A DNA stretch of 62,423 bases from Ruania albidiflava DSM 18029 (GTDB lineage: Bacteria; Actinomycetota; Actinomycetes; Actinomycetales; Beutenbergiaceae). This document shows positions 52,263-61,211 of the stretch, one piece after another. Each line of letters opens with the position of its first letter. Position 1 is the first letter of the stretch. The stretch is from NCBI RefSeq assembly GCF_000421225.1, contig NZ_ATWL01000016.1:1-62423 (forward strand), given 5' to 3'. Below the pieces are notes generated by a model, which was given only the letters and a program-made list of their open reading frames with translations, was not told the DNA's origin and made no database searches. The translations under genes were made by a program, and so were the position numbers.

Positions 52263-53749
52263 CCACGCTGGTCGACTACGACGAGGCCGTGAGCCGGTTC
52301 GACCCGGTGCTCGGCATCGAGGTGCACGTGGAGCTGGGCACCGCCACGAAGATGTTTGACGACGCCCCGGCGAGCTTCGGTGAGCAGCCGAACACCTCGG
52401 TCACCCCGGTCTCCCTCGGGCTGCCCGGTGCGCTACCGGTGGTCAACGGCAAGGCCGTGGAGTACGCGATCCGGATCGGGCTGGCGCTGAACTGCCAGAT
52501 CGCCGAGACCTGCCGGTTCGCCCGGAAGAACTACTTCTACCCGGACGTGCCGAAGAACTTCCAGACCTCCCAGTACGACGAGCCGATCGCCTACGAGGGC
52601 TACCTGGACGTGGAGCTCGACGACGGCGAGATCTTCCGGGTGGAGATCGAGCGGGCACACATGGAGGAGGACGCTGGGAAGAACACCCACGTGGGCGCCA
52701 CCGGTCGGCTGCAGGGTGCTGACTACTCCCTGGTGGACTACAACCGGGCCGGTATCCCGCTGGTGGAGATCGTCACCAAGCCGATCACCGGGGCAGGGGA
52801 GCGGGCGCCGGAGGTGGCCCGCGCCTACGTCTCGGCGCTGCGGGACATCTTCCGTGCGCTCGGGGTCTCCGAAGCGCGGATGGAACGCGGCAACGTGCGC
52901 GCGGACGTGAACGTGTCCCTGCGGTCGTCCCCGGACGCGCCGCTGGGCACGCGTACCGAGACGAAGAACGTCAACTCCTTCCGCTCCATCGAGCGGGCGG
53001 TGCGCTACGAGGTCTCCCGCCAGGCGGCAGTGCTCGACGGCGGAGGTTCCGTCCTGCAGGAGACCCGCCACTTCCACGAGGAGGATGCGACCACCTCCAG
53101 CGGCCGGGTGAAGTCCGATGCCGAGGACTACCGCTACTTCCCCGAACCGGACCTGGTCCCGCTCGCCCCGTCCCGGGAGTGGGTGGCCGAGATCCGCGCC
53201 GGACTGCCCGAGCTGCCTGCCGTGCGCCGCCGCCGGCTGCGCCAGGAGTGGGGCTACTCCGAGGAGGAGATGCGCGATGTCATCAACGCCGGCGCCCTTG
53301 AGGTGATCGAGGCGACTGTGGCCGCCGGAGCCGGAGCGCCCGCCGCCCGGAAGTGGTGGATGGGCGAGCTGGCCCGCACCGCCAAGGAACGCGGGGTCGA
53401 GCTTGCCGAGGTCGGCGTGACGCCTGCGCAGGTTGCCGCGCTGCAGGCGCTGGTCGATGACGGTCGGGTGAACGACAAGCTCGCCCGCCAGGTGCTCGAA
53501 GGAGTGCTCGCCGGGGAAGGTTCGCCGGAGGAGGTGGTCACCGCCCGCGGTCTGGAGGTGGTCTCCGACGACGGCCCGCTGCTGCAGGTCATCGACGCCA
53601 CTCTGGCGGACCAGCCGGACATCGCCGAGAAGATCCGTTCGGGCAACCTCGGACCGATGGGGGTCATCATCGGTGCGGTGATGAAAGCCACCCGTGGGCA
53701 GGCGGACGCCGGCCGGGTGCGCGAGCTGGTGATGGAGCGGCTCGGCTGA
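52259..53749 (+). CDS. gatB: Asp-tRNA(Asn)/Glu-tRNA(Gln) amidotransferase subunit B
   Basis: The 496-aa protein has the GatB kinase/transamidation domain starting [39 protein letters not shown] and the magnesium/zinc-site region [13 protein letters not shown], followed by a helical domain and the C-terminal YqeY-like tail ([19 protein letters not shown] and [15 protein letters not shown]) that grips tRNA. It activates the misacylated amino acid with ATP and amidates it. Length is typical. The operon ends here. Confidence 0.98.
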   Translation: MTTLVDYDEAVSRFDPVLGIEVHVELGTATKMFDDAPASFGEQPNTSVTPVSLGLPGALPVVNGKAVEYAIRIGLALNCQIAETCRFARKNYFYPDVPKNFQTSQYDEPIAYEGYLDVELDDGEIFRVEIERAHMEEDAGKNTHVGATGRLQGADYSLVDYNRAGIPLVEIVTKPITGAGERAPEVARAYVSALRDIFRALGVSEARMERGNVRADVNVSLRSSPDAPLGTRTETKNVNSFRSIERAVRYEVSRQAAVLDGGGSVLQETRHFHEEDATTSSGRVKSDAEDYRYFPEPDLVPLAPSREWVAEIRAGLPELPAVRRRRLRQEWGYSEEEMRDVINAGALEVIEATVAAGAGAPAARKWWMGELARTAKERGVELAEVGVTPAQVAALQALVDDGRVNDKLARQVLEGVLAGEGSPEEVVTARGLEVVSDDGPLLQVIDATLADQPDIAEKIRSGNLGPMGVIIGAVMKATRGQADAGRVRELVMERLG

Positions 53750-54150
53750 CGCTGAGCCGCTCGAGCGAATCCGACCTGTGCCAGGTGCGGACACGATCCT
53801 CGATCACGGCGTAGAGGTCGTCGTCGATGCGAGGCCCGGGCCGATGTCCATGTCGGCCTAGGCCTCCCCACGGCGCTGAACCAACCGTTCGCGGAGGCGA
53901 TGGCCTGCACCACCTCGCTCGGCGTGCGTGGTGCTGCCGGGCGACGGTAGCGGTGTCGGTATGCAGCGCTGTGCCCGCTGTGCCCATTGCGCCGAGCCTA
54001 GGTGCTGAGCCTGATGGTGCTGTCGGTGCTCCCCTCCCTCCGGGAAGAGGGGATATCCGTCGGTGGGTCGACACTGCCGTGACACCCAGTCTGCTATCGT
54101 TGGGAGGAAGCAAACGTTCGCGATGCGAAATATGGCAATGGGAGGTCCAG
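53750..54150. other. 401-bp intergenic region, no convincing gene
   Basis: Between gatB and malate synthase I find no ORF with a family match. A minus-strand stretch (about 53765-53845) reads IDDDLYAVIEDRVRTW and could be a short relic, but it has no start, no continuation and no recognisable family. The right end holds the malate synthase promoter region: CTGCTATCGTTGGGAGG and the TTCGC-GAT-GCGAA inverted repeat. Confidence 0.4.
54117..54129. promoter_or_regulatory. Inverted repeat upstream of malate synthase, possible operator
   Basis: TTCGCGATGCGAA has perfect 5-bp arms around GAT and lies 22-34 bp before the malate synthase ATG, inside an AT-rich patch (CAAACGTTCGCGATGCGAAA). Glyoxylate-pathway genes in actinobacteria are usually repressed on rich carbon, so a regulator site here is plausible; the protein is not identified. 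Confidence 0.35.
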
Positions 54151-55737
54151 ATGGACAAGGTCAGCGGAATCGAGATCGTCGGCGATCTTCCCGAGCGTGC
54201 CGGGGAAGTGCTCACAGAGTCCGCGCAGCAACTGATCGTGGAGCTGCATCGCAGCCTGGCCGGACGCCCGGCGGAGGCCCTGGCAGCTCGCCAGCAGCGT
54301 GTTGCCGACCTGGCAGCCGGCGGCACGTTGGACTTCCTGGCCGAGACCGCCCAGGTGCGGGAGGACGAGAGCTGGCAGGTGGCCCCGCCCGCGCCTGGCC
54401 TGGTGGACCGCCGGGTGGAGATCACTGGCCCCACGGACAAGAAGATGACGATCAATGCCCTCAACGCAGGGGCGAAGGTGTGGTTGGCGGACCTCGAGGA
54501 TGCGAACACCCCGCACTGGGACGCCGTGATCGACGGTCAGCTGAACCTGCTGGATGCGGTGAATCGGCGCATCGATTTCACCGCGGAGAATGGCAAGTCC
54601 TATGCGCTCAAGCCCGATGAGGAGCTCGCCACGATCGTGATGCGCCCGCGTGGGTGGCACCTGGACGAGAAGCACATCCTCGTGGATGGTCAGGTGACCG
54701 CGGGCGGCCTGGTGGACTTCGCGCTGTTCGTGGCCACGGCCGGCCTGCGGCAGATCGAGAAGGGACAGGGCCCCTACTTCTACCTGCCGAAGATGGAGCA
54801 CTACCTCGAGGCACGGATGTGGAACGACGCCTTCAACATGGCGTCGGACCTCCTCGGTTTCCCGCGGGGGACGATCCGGGCGACCTGCCTGATCGAGACC
54901 ATCCCGGCCGCGTTCCAGATGGAGGAGATCCTCTACGAGCTGCGGGAGCACTCGGCAGGGCTGAATGCCGGCCGGTGGGACTACCTGTTCTCGATGATCA
55001 AGAACTTCCGCACGCGCGGCAAGGAGTTCCTGCTGCCAGACCGCAATGCGATCACGATGACCGTACCGTTCATGCGGGCCTACACCGAGCTGCTGGTACG
55101 CACGTGCCACAAGCGTGGCGCGCACGCCATCGGCGGGATGGCCGCGTTCATCCCGAGCAAGGATGAGTCCGTCAATGCCACCGCGTTCGAGAAGGTCCGC
55201 GCGGACAAGGCCCGTGAGGCTGGCGACGGTTTCGACGGCTCCTGGGTGGCCCACCCCGGCATGGTGGCCACCTGCAAGGAGGTGTTCACCGAGGTGCTCG
55301 GCGACAAGCCCAACCAGATCGACAACAAGCGCGAGGACGTGCAGGTCACTGCGGAGCAGCTTCTGGATGTGGCTTCGACGCCAGGCGAGGTGACCGAGGA
55401 GGGCCTGCGCAACAACATCGATGTGGCCCTGCAGTACCTCCGGGCCTGGCTCGGTGGCCTCGGCGCGGTAGCGATCCACAACCTGATGGAGGACGCCGCC
55501 ACCGCCGAGATCTCCCGCTCCCAGATCTGGCAGTGGCTGCACAACAGCATCGAGCTGGCTGACACCCACCAGGTGGTCACCAAGGAACTCATCGAGCGCG
55601 TCGTCGAGGAGGTCATCGCCAACCTCCCCGGCGCCGCTGAGGACTACGAGGAAGCGAAGTCGCTCTTCCTCGAGGTGGCGGTCTCCGACGACTACGCCGA
55701 CTTCCTCACGGTACCTGCCTACGAACGGATGTCCTGA
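54151..55737 (+). CDS. aceB: Malate synthase A
   Basis: ATG 54151 has GGGAGG 7 nt upstream; an in-frame extension back to 53827 is rejected. The 528-aa length fits isoform A. Landmarks are VWLADLEDANTPHWDAVIDG, IVMRPRGWHLDEKH, QGPYFYLPKMEHYLEARMWN, the signature KNFRTRGKEFLLPDR-type segment with FSMIKNFRT, and the late WQWLHNSIELAD. It condenses glyoxylate with acetyl-CoA to malate in the glyoxylate shunt or glycolate assimilation. No isocitrate lyase gene is in the window, but glycolate-oxidase-type genes follow 1.3 kb downstream. Composition is typical of the high-GC host. Confidence 0.96.
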   Translation: MDKVSGIEIVGDLPERAGEVLTESAQQLIVELHRSLAGRPAEALAARQQRVADLAAGGTLDFLAETAQVREDESWQVAPPAPGLVDRRVEITGPTDKKMTINALNAGAKVWLADLEDANTPHWDAVIDGQLNLLDAVNRRIDFTAENGKSYALKPDEELATIVMRPRGWHLDEKHILVDGQVTAGGLVDFALFVATAGLRQIEKGQGPYFYLPKMEHYLEARMWNDAFNMASDLLGFPRGTIRATCLIETIPAAFQMEEILYELREHSAGLNAGRWDYLFSMIKNFRTRGKEFLLPDRNAITMTVPFMRAYTELLVRTCHKRGAHAIGGMAAFIPSKDESVNATAFEKVRADKAREAGDGFDGSWVAHPGMVATCKEVFTEVLGDKPNQIDNKREDVQVTAEQLLDVASTPGEVTEEGLRNNIDVALQYLRAWLGGLGAVAIHNLMEDAATAEISRSQIWQWLHNSIELADTHQVVTKELIERVVEEVIANLPGAAEDYEEAKSLFLEVAVSDDYADFLTVPAYERMS

Positions 55738-55750
55738 CGGAATATCCGGG

Positions 55751-55794
55751 CTGGTCACGGGGTCGCGCCTCACGGAGCGCGCCCCCGTGACCAG
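55751..55794 (+). terminator. Hairpin terminator after malate synthase
   Basis: CTGGTCACGGGG (55751-55762) pairs perfectly with CCCCGTGACCAG (55783-55794), a 12-bp stem; the 20-nt loop itself can fold (GCGC...GCGC). It begins 14 nt after the aceB stop. No U run follows. It marks the boundary with the AT-richer downstream block. Confidence 0.65.
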
Positions 55795-55875
55795 TCGAAG
55801 CGGACTAGTTCGTGACTGGGGACCACCAAGTAACACCCACTGATTCAAAGGGGAAGAGCCCCTTAAGGAGCACTA

Positions 55876-57036
55876 ATGACAGTCTCGGACAACCGAGAGG
55901 CAGACTGGCTGAGCCGCGGCGCCTCAACTAGCCTGCAAGGTCTTCGAGTCCTCGACCTCACGCGCATCTTGGCGGGTCCATACCTGACAATGTTGCTGGG
56001 CGACCTTGGCGCCGATGTCATCAAGGTCGAAGGTCCAACAGGTGATGATACAAGGCACTGGGGCCCCCCGTTTGTCGATGGCGAGGCCACCTACTTCTGG
56101 AGCGCTAACAGAAATAAGCGGAGCTTGGTCCTAGATCTCAAAAGCGATGATGGACGAGCAAAGCTCGCGGAATTAGCCCGTACGGCTGATGTCATCGTCG
56201 AAAACTTTCGACCAGGCGTAGCCGCGAGACTCGGGACGTCGTACGAGGACGCACGTCAACTAAATCCCAGGATCATCTACTGCTCCATCTCGGCTTTCGG
56301 CGAGGCCGAGGCCGCCAAGAATCTGGCAGGGTACGACCTTCTTGTCCAAGCCTACGGCGGTCTCATGAGCATCACAGGGACCGAGGGCAGCGGGCCCGTC
56401 AAGGCCGGCGTCGCTTTGGTCGACGTACTGGCTGGACTGCATGGATGTGTCGGGATCCTTGCCGCTCTGCAACATCGCCATTCAACCGGTCAGGGTCAGC
56501 GCATCAAGGTAAGCCTCCTCCAGGCGCTCCTCGCCTCCCTGGCTAACCAAGCAACAGCTTATCTAGGAACCGGACGCTCTCCGGGTTTGATGGGCAATCA
56601 GCATCCTTCGATCGTCCCCTACCAAACATTCTCGACCGCGGATGGTCAGATAGCGATCGCCTGTGGCAACGATCGACACTTCGAGTCCCTATGTGAGAGT
56701 CTCGATCGGCAGGACCTCGCCGGAGATGAGCGATACTCCACGAATACGGCACGGGTCGACAACCGATCGACACTACTTCCGACTCTAGAAGAGTCGACCA
56801 AGAAAATTGCGACACAAGAACTACAGGAGATGCTCACTAAGTCCGGCGTGCCGGCGGGCCCAGTAAACGATATAGCTGGTGCATTCGAAAGCGCGAGGCA
56901 GTTGGGCTTGGACCCCATTCGCCGGATCGAGCGCGAGGGGAAGACGATACCCCAGGTGGCCAGCCCGATCGAGATGTCGGAAACGCCTGTTCGTTACGAC
57001 TATGCGCCCCCCGCCTTTCCGCAAGATCACGCGTGA
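55876..57036 (+). CDS. CaiB/BaiF family CoA transferase (class III)
   Basis: ATG 55876 has AAGGAG 5 nt upstream. The 386-aa protein has the family start GLRVLDLTRILAGPYLTMLLG and GADVIKVEGPTGDDTR; NKRSLVLDLKS follows, and the catalytic aspartate lies in GVALVDVLAGLHG (about residue 177). Members move CoA between carboxylic acids (formyl-CoA, succinyl-CoA, mesaconyl-CoA types). It begins the lower-GC block, with codons such as ATA, CTA and AAA that are rare in genes to the left. It likely activates the acid handled by the downstream genes. Confidence 0.9.
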   Translation: MTVSDNREADWLSRGASTSLQGLRVLDLTRILAGPYLTMLLGDLGADVIKVEGPTGDDTRHWGPPFVDGEATYFWSANRNKRSLVLDLKSDDGRAKLAELARTADVIVENFRPGVAARLGTSYEDARQLNPRIIYCSISAFGEAEAAKNLAGYDLLVQAYGGLMSITGTEGSGPVKAGVALVDVLAGLHGCVGILAALQHRHSTGQGQRIKVSLLQALLASLANQATAYLGTGRSPGLMGNQHPSIVPYQTFSTADGQIAIACGNDRHFESLCESLDRQDLAGDERYSTNTARVDNRSTLLPTLEESTKKIATQELQEMLTKSGVPAGPVNDIAGAFESARQLGLDPIRRIEREGKTIPQVASPIEMSETPVRYDYAPPAFPQDHA

Positions 57037-57062
57037 GCCTTTCCTCAAAATAGGAGAAACAA

Positions 57063-58514
57063 ATGTCTCCCCTCCAATCGGTCCTTCAACGCCTGACTGA
57101 GTCGTATACCCAGTCGCAGGTCGTCACCGTGCGATCCAGCCTCAGAACGTACGAAAGTGACGGTCTGGAACAATATGCATCCATACCTGGAGGAGTATTC
57201 CTGGCGCGGTCCGCCGAGGACGTCAGCCATGCTATCGCAATGTGTGTCGAGCGTGAAGTCCCCTATGTGATCCGCGGCTCTGGAACAGGACTGTCGGGTG
57301 GCGCGCTTCCCGATCCCGATGGTCTCCTCATTGTCGTTACGCAAATGCGGAGCATCATCGAGATCGATGACATCAATAGGTGCGCCGTCGTAGAGCCCGG
57401 TGTCATCAACCTCCAGCTCACCAAGCGGGCCGCGCCACACGGATACTACTTCGCGCCCGATCCGTCGAGTCAAACAATCTGCACAATCGGCGGCAATATC
57501 GCGGAGAATTCGGGGGGTGCCCATTGCCTAAAATATGGCTTCACCACCAACCATCTGACCGGACTTCGGTTTGTGACGGGGCAAGGCGATGCGGTTGATA
57601 TTGGTGGCAAGTATCAGGAGCCTGTCGGGTATGACCTCCTTGGACTGATAGGCGGGTCGGAAGGTACTCTCGGCACCATTCTAGAGGCGACAGTTAAAAT
57701 CACGAGGGCGCCGCAAGACGTCGTGACAATCCTAGCTGGTTACGAGACGATCGAAGGGGCAGCCGGCGCGACATCGGCGATCATCTCGAGCGGGATTGTT
57801 CCGTCTGCCATCGAAATGATGGATGCACTCGCCATCCAGGCGGCGGAGAAGGCTGTGGCGTGTGGATACCCGGACGGTGCCGGCGCGGTCTTGATCGTAG
57901 AACTTGATGGTCATGAATCCGAAGTGGCGGAGGAGGTGAGCCAGGTGGTGGCACACTTGAAAGCCAACAAGGCGTTCGGCGTTCGTACCGCAACGTCGGA
58001 TACCGATCGCGCAAATATTTGGCGAGGAAGGAAATCGGCCTTCGCGGCGGTGGGCCGTATCAGTCCGAACTACTTGGTGCAGGACGGTGTCGTCCCACGT
58101 TCTAGGTTGGTAGCCGTACTCTCCGAAATAACTAGAATCTCCGGAGAATACGGTATGCGAGTAGCCAACGTTTTCCATGCTGGCGACGGAAACTTGCATC
58201 CCTTGGTTCTCTTCGACGCCGAAGAAGACGGCGCTCCCGAGCGCGCGGAGGAATTAGCTGGCGAGATTCTATCCTTGTGTGTCGCGGAGGGTGGTTCGAT
58301 TACTGGCGAACACGGAGTGGGCACCGACAAGATCGACTATATGCACCTGATGTTCAATACAGACGAGCTCGATGTCATGAGGTCTGTCCGCAGCGTCTTT
58401 GACCCGGCGAACATCTTGAACCGAGGAAAACATATTCCGACACCGACAATGTGCGGTGAAACGGAAATGGGCACCGTACGGGCTGCAGGTCCCGGAAGTC
58501 AGGCAAAGCGATGA
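57063..58514 (+). CDS. glcD: FAD-linked oxidase subunit, GlcD-like
   Basis: ATG 57063 follows GGAGAA. The 483-aa flavoprotein has the FAD_binding_4 domain (about 40-220: YVIRGSGTGLSGGALP, GGNIAENSGGAHCLKYG, GLIGGSEGTLG) and the FAD-oxidase C domain (about 225-465: VFHAGDGNLHPLVLFD, GGSITGEHGVGTDK, FDPANILNRGK). These features define GlcD/D-lactate/D-2-hydroxyglutarate dehydrogenases. Followed by GlcE- and GlcF-like genes, it is the catalytic subunit of a three-part 2-hydroxy-acid oxidase; glycolate is the first candidate given the adjacent malate synthase, but D-lactate is possible. Confidence 0.9.
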   Translation: MSPLQSVLQRLTESYTQSQVVTVRSSLRTYESDGLEQYASIPGGVFLARSAEDVSHAIAMCVEREVPYVIRGSGTGLSGGALPDPDGLLIVVTQMRSIIEIDDINRCAVVEPGVINLQLTKRAAPHGYYFAPDPSSQTICTIGGNIAENSGGAHCLKYGFTTNHLTGLRFVTGQGDAVDIGGKYQEPVGYDLLGLIGGSEGTLGTILEATVKITRAPQDVVTILAGYETIEGAAGATSAIISSGIVPSAIEMMDALAIQAAEKAVACGYPDGAGAVLIVELDGHESEVAEEVSQVVAHLKANKAFGVRTATSDTDRANIWRGRKSAFAAVGRISPNYLVQDGVVPRSRLVAVLSEITRISGEYGMRVANVFHAGDGNLHPLVLFDAEEDGAPERAEELAGEILSLCVAEGGSITGEHGVGTDKIDYMHLMFNTDELDVMRSVRSVFDPANILNRGKHIPTPTMCGETEMGTVRAAGPGSQAKR

Positions 58515-59743
58515 TAAACCAAGACCAGATCTCCAACGATCTGCGGAACGTGGCGACCATTCGAGTCGCGGATCCCATCATTGGTGGAATACCTCCTCTC
58601 ACCATCACGCCCGAGTCGGAGAACGACTTGATTGACGTGGTCAAATATACTCGTGAGAACGATATGACCATCATGGCGCGGGGGAGTGGCTCCGCTCTCC
58701 AGTGTGGTGGAGTGCCAAACGGCCTCGACGCAATGGTAGAAACGACCAAGCTGTCGGATATCGTGGAATATCATCCGGACGACCTTGTGGTGGTCACAAA
58801 GGCGGGGATCAGCCTCTCTGCGCTGAATGAGACGCTTCGACGCGACAACCTCGAACTGTCCTTAGACCCGCCTAGAGAGCGATATGAGAACGGTTCGACC
58901 GTTGGCGGGCTCCTGGCGACAGGCACGGCAGGGCCACGTGCGTTGGTACGACGCTCGGTACGTGATCTCGTGCTCGGGGTGCGCGCCGTTCTGCCGGACG
59001 GTAGATGCGTTCAGTTTGGTGGCAAGGTTGTGAAGAACGTCGCCGGCTATGACCTGTCGAAACTATTTATTGGTGCCTTCGGGACCCTTGGAATAGTTAC
59101 CGAAGTGGCTTTCCGACTCCACCCACGCGCACATTCGTCCGCATACGTTGCGTCAAGTACCGATCTCGGCTCGGTAGCTGAGCTGATGGAGAAGATGGGC
59201 CGGTCACAACTTGTAGCTTCAGGCGTCGAGATGACTCGCCACCCTCGCAAGCAGGACGTCACCCTGGTGGCGGGCTTTGAGGGAACAGATCGCGGAGTGG
59301 AACGTCGCAGTGCGACGGCGATCGACGCTTTTGATGGCAAGCTGACCGAGCGCCCCGAGTGGTGGACTGATCTACCTGAGGCGGCCACTGTCTTTAAAGT
59401 GTCCTGCAGTCTTGGTGTGCTGGGAAAGGTTCTCCGACTGATCTCCGACATGGAGGACGAGCTAGGTATAGGCATCGAAGTCCGCGTATCGGGAACCGGC
59501 GTCGGATACGTTGGGGTCCACACGGCGGATAACGACTTGGCAGCGACGTTGCTGACCAAGATACGGGGCCTCCTCTCGGTAGATCGTCAGGGCGTATGTT
59601 CCATCTTGTATTCGAGTGAAGGGCTGCGGAACATAGTGGATCCCTGGGGCGAGGTAGACGGGCTAAAGTATATGCAAGAACTCAAGGATCGATTTGACCC
59701 AGATCGTAGACTCGCGCCGGGTCGATTCGTTGGAGGTATCTAA
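58511..59743 (+). CDS. glcE: FAD-linked oxidase subunit, GlcE-like
   Basis: The 410-aa protein overlaps glcD by 4 nt (ATGA). It has a shorter FAD_binding_4 part with MARGSGSALQCGGVP, YENGSTVGGLLATGTAGPRA, RDLVLGVRAVLPDGR and the FGGKVVKNVAGYDLSKLF stretch typical of GlcE, then a degenerate C-terminal domain ending FDPDRRLAPGRFVGGI. In E. coli-type glycolate oxidase GlcE is a second FAD subunit required for activity. Lower GC than host genes. Confidence 0.9.
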   Translation: MINQDQISNDLRNVATIRVADPIIGGIPPLTITPESENDLIDVVKYTRENDMTIMARGSGSALQCGGVPNGLDAMVETTKLSDIVEYHPDDLVVVTKAGISLSALNETLRRDNLELSLDPPRERYENGSTVGGLLATGTAGPRALVRRSVRDLVLGVRAVLPDGRCVQFGGKVVKNVAGYDLSKLFIGAFGTLGIVTEVAFRLHPRAHSSAYVASSTDLGSVAELMEKMGRSQLVASGVEMTRHPRKQDVTLVAGFEGTDRGVERRSATAIDAFDGKLTERPEWWTDLPEAATVFKVSCSLGVLGKVLRLISDMEDELGIGIEVRVSGTGVGYVGVHTADNDLAATLLTKIRGLLSVDRQGVCSILYSSEGLRNIVDPWGEVDGLKYMQELKDRFDPDRRLAPGRFVGGI

Positions 59744-59744
59744 G

Positions 59745-61190
59745 ATGGATATGGACGAGAACGATGTCCTGGGTCAGCTTGCCAGAGCTCGGGACAACGA
59801 GGCAAGCCCGGTCGGAGGTTCGTTCACGGCGCCGAACCCCCCCTCTCGCGATTTGATTGATGACTGTGTCCACTGTGGGTTCTGTCTCCCAGCATGCCCT
59901 ACCTACAATCTTTGGGGTCAGGAGATGGACTCGCCCCGTGGGCGTATCCATCTTATGAAGCAGGCTCTGGAAGGTGAGCCGATCGACGCGTCGATGATGG
60001 GCCATTTTGATGCGTGCCTGGGATGCATGGCGTGCGTCACAGCTTGCCCGTCCGGTGTGCAGTATGACAAGCTGATCACGTCGACGCGCGCGCAGATTGA
60101 AGAGCTGAAGAGCGACAGTCGGAGCCGTTCGCAACGATTGTTGCGGGCAGGAGTCTTCGCGCTCTTCCCGTATCGGCGCCGTTTGTCAATTGTGCGGCCG
60201 CTACTGGCTCTGTATCAGAAGCTGCGGCTCGATGTCCTCGTGCGCAAGTCTGGAATCCTCGAGCGGATATCACCGTCAATGGCTATGATGGCCAGCGTTG
60301 CGCCACGCATCACTCCCTATGTCAAGCTCCCAGAATGCATTGACGCGGTTGGTCGTCCGCGACTTGTGGTGGGGATGCTGACAGGTTGCATCCAAGACGC
60401 GTTCTATTCAAATGTCAATGCTGCGACTGCCCGTGTGCTCTCGATGGAGGGCTGCGACGTGATCATTCCCCCGCAAGAATGTTGTGGGGCACTATCCCTG
60501 CACTCGGGGCGGGCGAAAGAAGGGCGGCGGTTCGCCCGCAATCTGATTGATGCATTCGAAAAGTCCGGTGTCGACCGCATTGTGGTGAATTCGGCAGGTT
60601 GTGGTTCCAGCATGAAGGAATATGCCGAGATACTAGAAGGCGACGATGAATACCGCGAGAAGGCGGAGGAGTTTGCGGCAAAGGTCGTCGATATCTCGGA
60701 GCTGTTGGACGAAATCGGTCCGCAAGCGACACGGCATCCGCTGAACATCACGATTGCATACCATGACGCGTGTCACCTGTCCCACGCTCAGGGCATTCGA
60801 AAGCAACCTAGAAGTGTCTTGACCGGAATCCCCGGGGTGACCTTGAGGGAAATCGAGGACGGCGATATCTGTTGCGGGTCGGCAGGCGTATACAACCTGC
60901 TGAACCCCGGGCCTGCCGGCGACCTTGGCGATCGGAAGGCAACCAACGTAGCGGCGACTGGTGCTGGTCTGCTCGTCACATCGAATCCTGGTTGTCTATT
61001 GCAAATTTCGGCGGCTCTGAGCAGAAAGGGCGAGTCGATGCTAACAGCGCACACGATTCAGGTACTAGATGCGTCTCTGCGCGGGTTGGATGGTAGCGAA
61101 TTTGGCGCGTCTTTGCCGTCGGACCTGGGTGCGCGGTCGGATAGCGCTGCAGGTGGATGTCAGTGTGGTGGCCAGTGTGGTGGGAACTGA
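59745..61190 (+). CDS. glcF: Iron-sulfur subunit of glycolate-oxidase type, GlcF-like
   Basis: ATG 59745 has GGAGG 8 nt upstream (an extension to 59694 is rejected); product 481 aa. Two 4Fe-4S motifs lie near the N-terminus: CVHCGFCLPACPTY and CLGCMACVTACPSG. The C-terminal half has two CCG domains (ECCGALSLHSGRA and DICCGSAGVYNLL) with preceding Cys residues, which ligate a further cluster or haem-like centre. It passes electrons from GlcD/GlcE to the membrane quinone pool. The extra Cys-rich end GGCQCGGQCGG is unusual and could bind a metal. Confidence 0.92.
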   Translation: MDMDENDVLGQLARARDNEASPVGGSFTAPNPPSRDLIDDCVHCGFCLPACPTYNLWGQEMDSPRGRIHLMKQALEGEPIDASMMGHFDACLGCMACVTACPSGVQYDKLITSTRAQIEELKSDSRSRSQRLLRAGVFALFPYRRRLSIVRPLLALYQKLRLDVLVRKSGILERISPSMAMMASVAPRITPYVKLPECIDAVGRPRLVVGMLTGCIQDAFYSNVNAATARVLSMEGCDVIIPPQECCGALSLHSGRAKEGRRFARNLIDAFEKSGVDRIVVNSAGCGSSMKEYAEILEGDDEYREKAEEFAAKVVDISELLDEIGPQATRHPLNITIAYHDACHLSHAQGIRKQPRSVLTGIPGVTLREIEDGDICCGSAGVYNLLNPGPAGDLGDRKATNVAATGAGLLVTSNPGCLLQISAALSRKGESMLTAHTIQVLDASLRGLDGSEFGASLPSDLGARSDSAAGGCQCGGQCGGN

Positions 61191-61211
61191 AACTAAGGGT
61201 GATGTGACAAA

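Noticed and set aside
53765-53845. Minus-strand peptide IDDDLYAVIEDRVRTW as a gene remnant
   Set aside because: Too short, without start, ribosome site or a family I can name; kept only as a note on the intergenic region.
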